NCBI GenBank assembly: GCA_964640525.1
Contig: CAZXGS010000001.1
Span: 124,001-188,000, forward strand
Direction: 5' to 3'
Length of the DNA: 64,000 nucleotides
Source: SZAS-103 sp964640525
GTDB lineage: Bacteria; Pseudomonadota; Gammaproteobacteria; Xanthomonadales; Xanthomonadaceae
In this document: positions 60,604 through 64,000 of the stretch, one piece after another
Layout of the letters: each line of letters opens with the position of its first letter
Numbering within the stretch: position 1 is the stretch's first letter
Notes under the pieces: model-generated
Databases searched by the model: none
Told to the model about the DNA's origin: nothing
The model's input: only the letters and a program-made list of their open reading frames with translations
Program-made: the position numbers and the translations under genes

Positions 60604-62610
60604 ATGACCGACACCCCACAGGCCACATCGTCTGCCGACCGCCTGGCCCGGCTGGAAGCAGTGCAAGCGGTGCTGCTGGACATCAGCCACCGCGCCGCGC
60701 GCTGCCACGACCTGCGCGAGTTCTTCACCGCCCTGCACGCGGCGATGACGCGGATCATGCGCGTGGACAACTTCTACATCGCGCTCTACGACGCGGCGGC
60801 GCATGGCGTGCGGTATGCGTTCTGGATCGACCAGAAGGATCCGCCGCCGGATCCGGACAAGGTGCATCCGCTGCGGCTGGAGGGCGATACGCCGACGATG
60901 GCGGTGATCCGCACCGGCGAGGCGCGGGTCATCGCCAGCGAGGACTGGATCGGGCGCCGCGGCAAGGGCCCGCATCGCGGCATCGGCACGCGGCCCGAGC
61001 ACTGGGTCGGCATGCCGCTGTTCGGCAACGACGGGCGTGCGTTCGGCAGCATGGTGATGCAGAGCTACGCGCGCGGGTTTCGCTATGGCAGCGAGGACAT
61101 CGCGCTGTTCGGGATGCTCGCCGGCCACGTGGCCGACGCCGTCGAGCGGGTGCAGTTCGCGAACCGGCTGGAGCAGGCAATCGCCGACCGCACCCGGAGC
61201 CTGGAGCGCGAGGTCGCCGAGCGCCGGCGTTCGGAGCTGTTGCAACGCGCGCTCTACGAGATTTCCGCGCTGTCGGCCAAGAGCGTCGGGCTGGACGCAA
61301 CCTATGCGGAGCTGCACCGGATCCTGCGCGGGCTGATGTACGCCCGCAACATGGCGGTGATGCTGTACTACAACGACGAACACGACCTGGTCGGCTTCCC
61401 CTACTTCGTGGACGAGCGCGAGGGCGAGCCGGAGAAAAGCTATCGCCGTCCGGCCGGCCATGGCCTGACCGGTTTCGTGCTGCGCAGCCGCATGCCGCAG
61501 CTCGTCGACCAGCAGCGCTTCCAGGCGCTGGTCGAATCCGGCGTACTCCACCACGTCACCGGCAACACCGAGTTCGCCGCGTGGATCGGCGCGCCGATGA
61601 TCCATCAGGGCAAGGTGCTCGGCGTGCTGATGTTGCGCAGCTACGATGCCAGCAACGTTTACGGCGACGACGACCTGGCGCTGCTGACCTTCGTGGCCGA
61701 GCACATTGCCGCCGCGCTCTCGCGCAAGCAGGCCGACGAGGCGCTGCGTGCCGCACACGCGCACCTGGCCGCCGGAAACGCCGCGCTGCAGGAAAAAAAC
61801 CGCGAGCTGGAAATGACCCTGATGCACCTGGGCATGGCGCAGACGGAGCTAGTGCGGCAGGAAAAGCTCGCCTCGCTGGGCGCGCTGGTGGCCAGCATCG
61901 CCCACGAGATCAATACCCCGCTGGGCATCTGCAACACTGCGGTGAGCCTGCTGGCGGAGGAGTCGCGGCGCCTGCGCGAATCCTTCGCCCCCGAGCAACT
62001 TGCCGAACCGGCGCTGAAGGGTTTTTTCGAGTCCAGCGATGAACTGCTGGGCGTGCTGACCAGCAACACCCTGCGCGCCAGCGGGCTGATCCGCAGCTTC
62101 AAACAGGTCGCGGTGGATCAATCCTCCGAGCAGGTACGCGACGTCGTGCTGGCCGAGTCGATCGAGGACACGCTGCGTTCGATCCGTCCGAAATTCAAGC
62201 GCACCGGCCATTCCATCGCCGTGACCTGCGATTCGCACCTGCGCCTGCGCTGCGTCCCCGGCGCGCTCTCGCAGGTACTGACCAACCTGGTGCTCAATTC
62301 GATCACCCACGGCTTCGAGAACCTCGAACACGGCCACATCAGCATCGTCGCCTCCGCCGACCCGCAGGGCGTGACCCTCGACTACCGCGACGATGGCGTG
62401 GGCATGGCGCCGCAGGCGCTGCGTCGCTTGTTCGAGCCTTTCTTCACCACCAAGCGCGGCCAGGGCGGCAGCGGCCTGGGCACCAACATCATCCACAACC
62501 TGGTGACCGCCAAGCTCGGTGGCTCGCTCACGGTGGACAGCCAGCCGGGCAAGGGCCTGCACTACGCCATCCACCTGCCGAGCGAACCGCCCGAGACCGG
62601 CCGCACCTGA
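60604..62610 (+). CDS. GAF-domain sensor histidine kinase
   Basis: A 668-aa cytoplasmic kinase. Two GAF domains (about 25-185 and 225-390) are joined by a helix, then a short coiled coil, a HisKA-type dimerisation helix with the H-box SIAHEINTPLG (H434), and a HATPase domain with LTNLVLNSITHG, DDGVGM and GGSGLGT. No membrane segment. No response regulator is adjacent. ATG 60604 (MTDTPQATSS) is chosen over an ATG at 60568. Confidence 0.9.
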   Translation: MTDTPQATSSADRLARLEAVQAVLLDISHRAARCHDLREFFTALHAAMTRIMRVDNFYIALYDAAAHGVRYAFWIDQKDPPPDPDKVHPLRLEGDTPTMAVIRTGEARVIASEDWIGRRGKGPHRGIGTRPEHWVGMPLFGNDGRAFGSMVMQSYARGFRYGSEDIALFGMLAGHVADAVERVQFANRLEQAIADRTRSLEREVAERRRSELLQRALYEISALSAKSVGLDATYAELHRILRGLMYARNMAVMLYYNDEHDLVGFPYFVDEREGEPEKSYRRPAGHGLTGFVLRSRMPQLVDQQRFQALVESGVLHHVTGNTEFAAWIGAPMIHQGKVLGVLMLRSYDASNVYGDDDLALLTFVAEHIAAALSRKQADEALRAAHAHLAAGNAALQEKNRELEMTLMHLGMAQTELVRQEKLASLGALVASIAHEINTPLGICNTAVSLLAEESRRLRESFAPEQLAEPALKGFFESSDELLGVLTSNTLRASGLIRSFKQVAVDQSSEQVRDVVLAESIEDTLRSIRPKFKRTGHSIAVTCDSHLRLRCVPGALSQVLTNLVLNSITHGFENLEHGHISIVASADPQGVTLDYRDDGVGMAPQALRRLFEPFFTTKRGQGGSGLGTNIIHNLVTAKLGGSLTVDSQPGKGLHYAIHLPSEPPETGRT

Positions 62611-62682
62611 CCTCGCGGCGACGCGCGCGCGCTCCACGAAGGCATTCGGCGTCGCGCCAGGAAACCTATGAACAAGCGGACT

Positions 62683-62715
62683 CCGTTCGTGGTGAGCCTG
62701 TCGAACCATGAACGG
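62683..62715. repeat. REP-like intergenic hairpin
   Basis: CCGTTCGTGG (62683-62692) and CCATGAACGG (62706-62715) pair with one G-U, around the loop TGAGCCTGTCGAA. This sequence is a well-known dispersed hairpin of Xanthomonadales and other proteobacteria. Confidence 0.6.
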
Positions 62716-62858
62716 AATCGACGATTTCAGACCTTCGCTGGGTTGCGCCGGAGGCCAGGCGTCCTCGCCGGCGCCCTGGCTGCACCATGACTTTCGGCCT
62801 GGTACAAAAATATGCTTGGGACATAATATCCACGGCTTACCGTCACCCTCGCCTTCGC

Positions 62859-64000
62859 ATGCCACTGCCCCGCCGCCTGCTTCGTCCGTCTACCGGAAGG
62901 CCCGGGCTTGGCCTGGCCCTGTGCCTCTCGCTGCTGACCGCCTGCTCACCGGCGCCGAAGCACAAGGTTGCCAGCGCGTCGCCGGTCATGGTGGCCACGG
63001 TCGATCGGGGTGCCCTGCCCGACCGCGTGCAGGCGGTCGGTACCGTGGAAGCGATCAACGCCATTGCCGTGAAATCGCGGGTGGACGGCCAGTTGCTGAC
63101 CAGCCTGATCCACGATGGCGACCAGGTATCCGCCGGCCAATTGCTCTTCCGCATCGATCCACGCCCGGCGCAGGCGGCGCTGGCGCAGGCGCAGGCCGCG
63201 TTGTCCCGTGACCTGGCCGCGCGCGCGCTGGCGCAGGCGCAGGTGGATCGCTACCGACCAATCGCCGCGCAGCACTTCATTTCCGCCGACCAGATGCAGC
63301 AATACGCGGCTGCGCTGGCTGCGGCCAGCGCCAGCGTCAGGGTCGATCAGGCCAACGTGGATGCCGCGCGCCTCACCTTGGCCTACACCGACATCCATGC
63401 CCCGATCGGCGGGCGCGCCGGCCGCATCCTCGTGCAGCCCGGAAACCTGGTGAAGGCGAACGACACCAGCGCGCTGCTGACCATCAACCAGATCGCACCG
63501 ATCTACGTCAGCTTCGCCATCCCCGGCGACGAGGTCGCGCGGGTGCGCGCGGCGCAGGCGAAGGGCGTGCTGGACGTGCGCGCCAGCGGCGACAAGCTCG
63601 GTGCGCCACTGAGCGGCCGCCTGGCCTTCATCGACAACGCCGTCGATCCGGCCACCAACACGGTGAAGTTGCGCGCCAGCTTTGCCAACACCGACCAGCG
63701 ACTGTGGCCCGGCCAGTTCGTGAACATCACCCTGGACGTGGGCAGCGACGTGGTACTCAGCGTGCCGGATGCGGCGGTCAAGACCGGCCCTGACGGCAGT
63801 TACGTGTTCGTGCTCGCGGCCAACAAGGCACACCAGCAGAAGGTCAACATCGGCCGCAGCGTCGATGGACGCACGCTGATCGCTGCCGGCCTGCAAGCCG
63901 GGCAAACCGTGGTGACCGATGGCCAGTCGCGCTTGGTCGATGGCGGCCCGGTCATCGTGGTGACCACGCCCGCATCCTCCGGCCAGGCCGACGCCTCGCC
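62859..64000 (+). CDS. RND efflux periplasmic adaptor (MFP), 3' end beyond window
   Basis: A lipoprotein of the HlyD/AcrA family; 380 codons visible, open at the right edge. ATG 62859; lipobox LTAC with C29 (SLLTACSPAP). The two lipoyl half-motifs, coiled-coil hairpin (ARALAQAQVDRYRPIAAQHF) and beta-barrel (VKLRASFANTDQRLWPGQFV) follow in the AcrA order. It links an inner-membrane RND pump to the outer-membrane factor; the pump gene presumably follows. Confidence 0.93.
   Translation, partial: MPLPRRLLRPSTGRPGLGLALCLSLLTACSPAPKHKVASASPVMVATVDRGALPDRVQAVGTVEAINAIAVKSRVDGQLLTSLIHDGDQVSAGQLLFRIDPRPAQAALAQAQAALSRDLAARALAQAQVDRYRPIAAQHFISADQMQQYAAALAAASASVRVDQANVDAARLTLAYTDIHAPIGGRAGRILVQPGNLVKANDTSALLTINQIAPIYVSFAIPGDEVARVRAAQAKGVLDVRASGDKLGAPLSGRLAFIDNAVDPATNTVKLRASFANTDQRLWPGQFVNITLDVGSDVVLSVPDAAVKTGPDGSYVFVLAANKAHQQKVNIGRSVDGRTLIAAGLQAGQTVVTDGQSRLVDGGPVIVVTTPASSGQADAS

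Noticed and set aside
62817..62832. ACATAATATCCA upstream of the RND adaptor, a half match to the dif-like site
   Set aside because: Only one arm and the centre match; the second arm is absent, so it is not a Xer site.

Overview
The window is GC-rich (roughly 60-66 %) and has the gene content of a Lysobacterales (Xanthomonadales) gammaproteobacterium: phoH-ybeY-corC, a KdkA-type Kdo kinase next to a family 9 glycosyltransferase, sedolisin-type S53 peptidases, and a Xer site whose XerC arm resembles Xanthomonas dif. The genus cannot be fixed from the sequence alone.

The window divides into two parts. Positions 1 to about 42,600 are accessory, with a mosaic of mobile and defence genes, several short or broken ORFs and many XRE regulators. 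From about 42,600 to the end, the genes are ordinary chromosomal ones. The join carries a 28-bp dif-like XerC/XerD site (42568-42595), directly beside the stop codon of the first core gene.

Accessory part, left to right: a Tn7-like transposition operon running off the left edge (1-2081, minus); unknown genes and small regulators (2.4-8.0 kb); a ubiquitin-like operon headed by a HigB toxin and a HigA-ImmA protein (12.0-8.0 kb, minus), made of a conserved 159-aa protein, a two-domain ubiquitin-like protein, an E1 with an N-terminal DUF6791-like domain, and a Cys-rich DUF6527-like protein; a complete type II CBASS operon (17.2-12.3 kb, minus) of Cap4 nuclease-SAVED, CD-NTase, Cap2 E1-E2 and Cap3 JAB; a redox block with an animal-type heme peroxidase, a membrane protein translationally coupled to a DyP peroxidase, an XRE regulator and a flavoprotein with an acidic partner (17.6-25.2 kb); a PD-(D/E)XK nuclease; small relics; a 537-aa methyltransferase-like protein; a 1465-aa STAND NTPase with a C-terminal PD-(D/E)XK domain and a 262-aa partner (37.0-31.7 kb); and a mobility and regulation block (tyrosine recombinase, KfrA, TetR, NYN RNase-like, XRE, HEPN-like) ending at the dif-like site.

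Core part: yedI-like DUF808; phoH (ybeZ), ybeY, a large secreted PHP-domain protein, corC (ybeX), a DUF4105 protein and corA; tRNA-Ser(GGA) and the 4.5S SRP RNA; a leftward operon kdkA - MBL hydrolase - moaA - moaC - moaD - moaE; a divergent GT9 gene whose start codon overlaps that of kdkA; an S53 peptidase; a DUF6165 gene; tRNA-Ser(CGA), whose 3' end is duplicated 593 bp downstream as an att-like direct repeat; an orphan GAF histidine kinase; and the start of an RND periplasmic adaptor cut by the right edge.

The most interesting regions are the HigBA-ImmA-headed ubiquitin-like operon beside CBASS, the STAND ATPase with its effector at the C terminus, the dif-like boundary, and the peroxidase/flavoprotein block.
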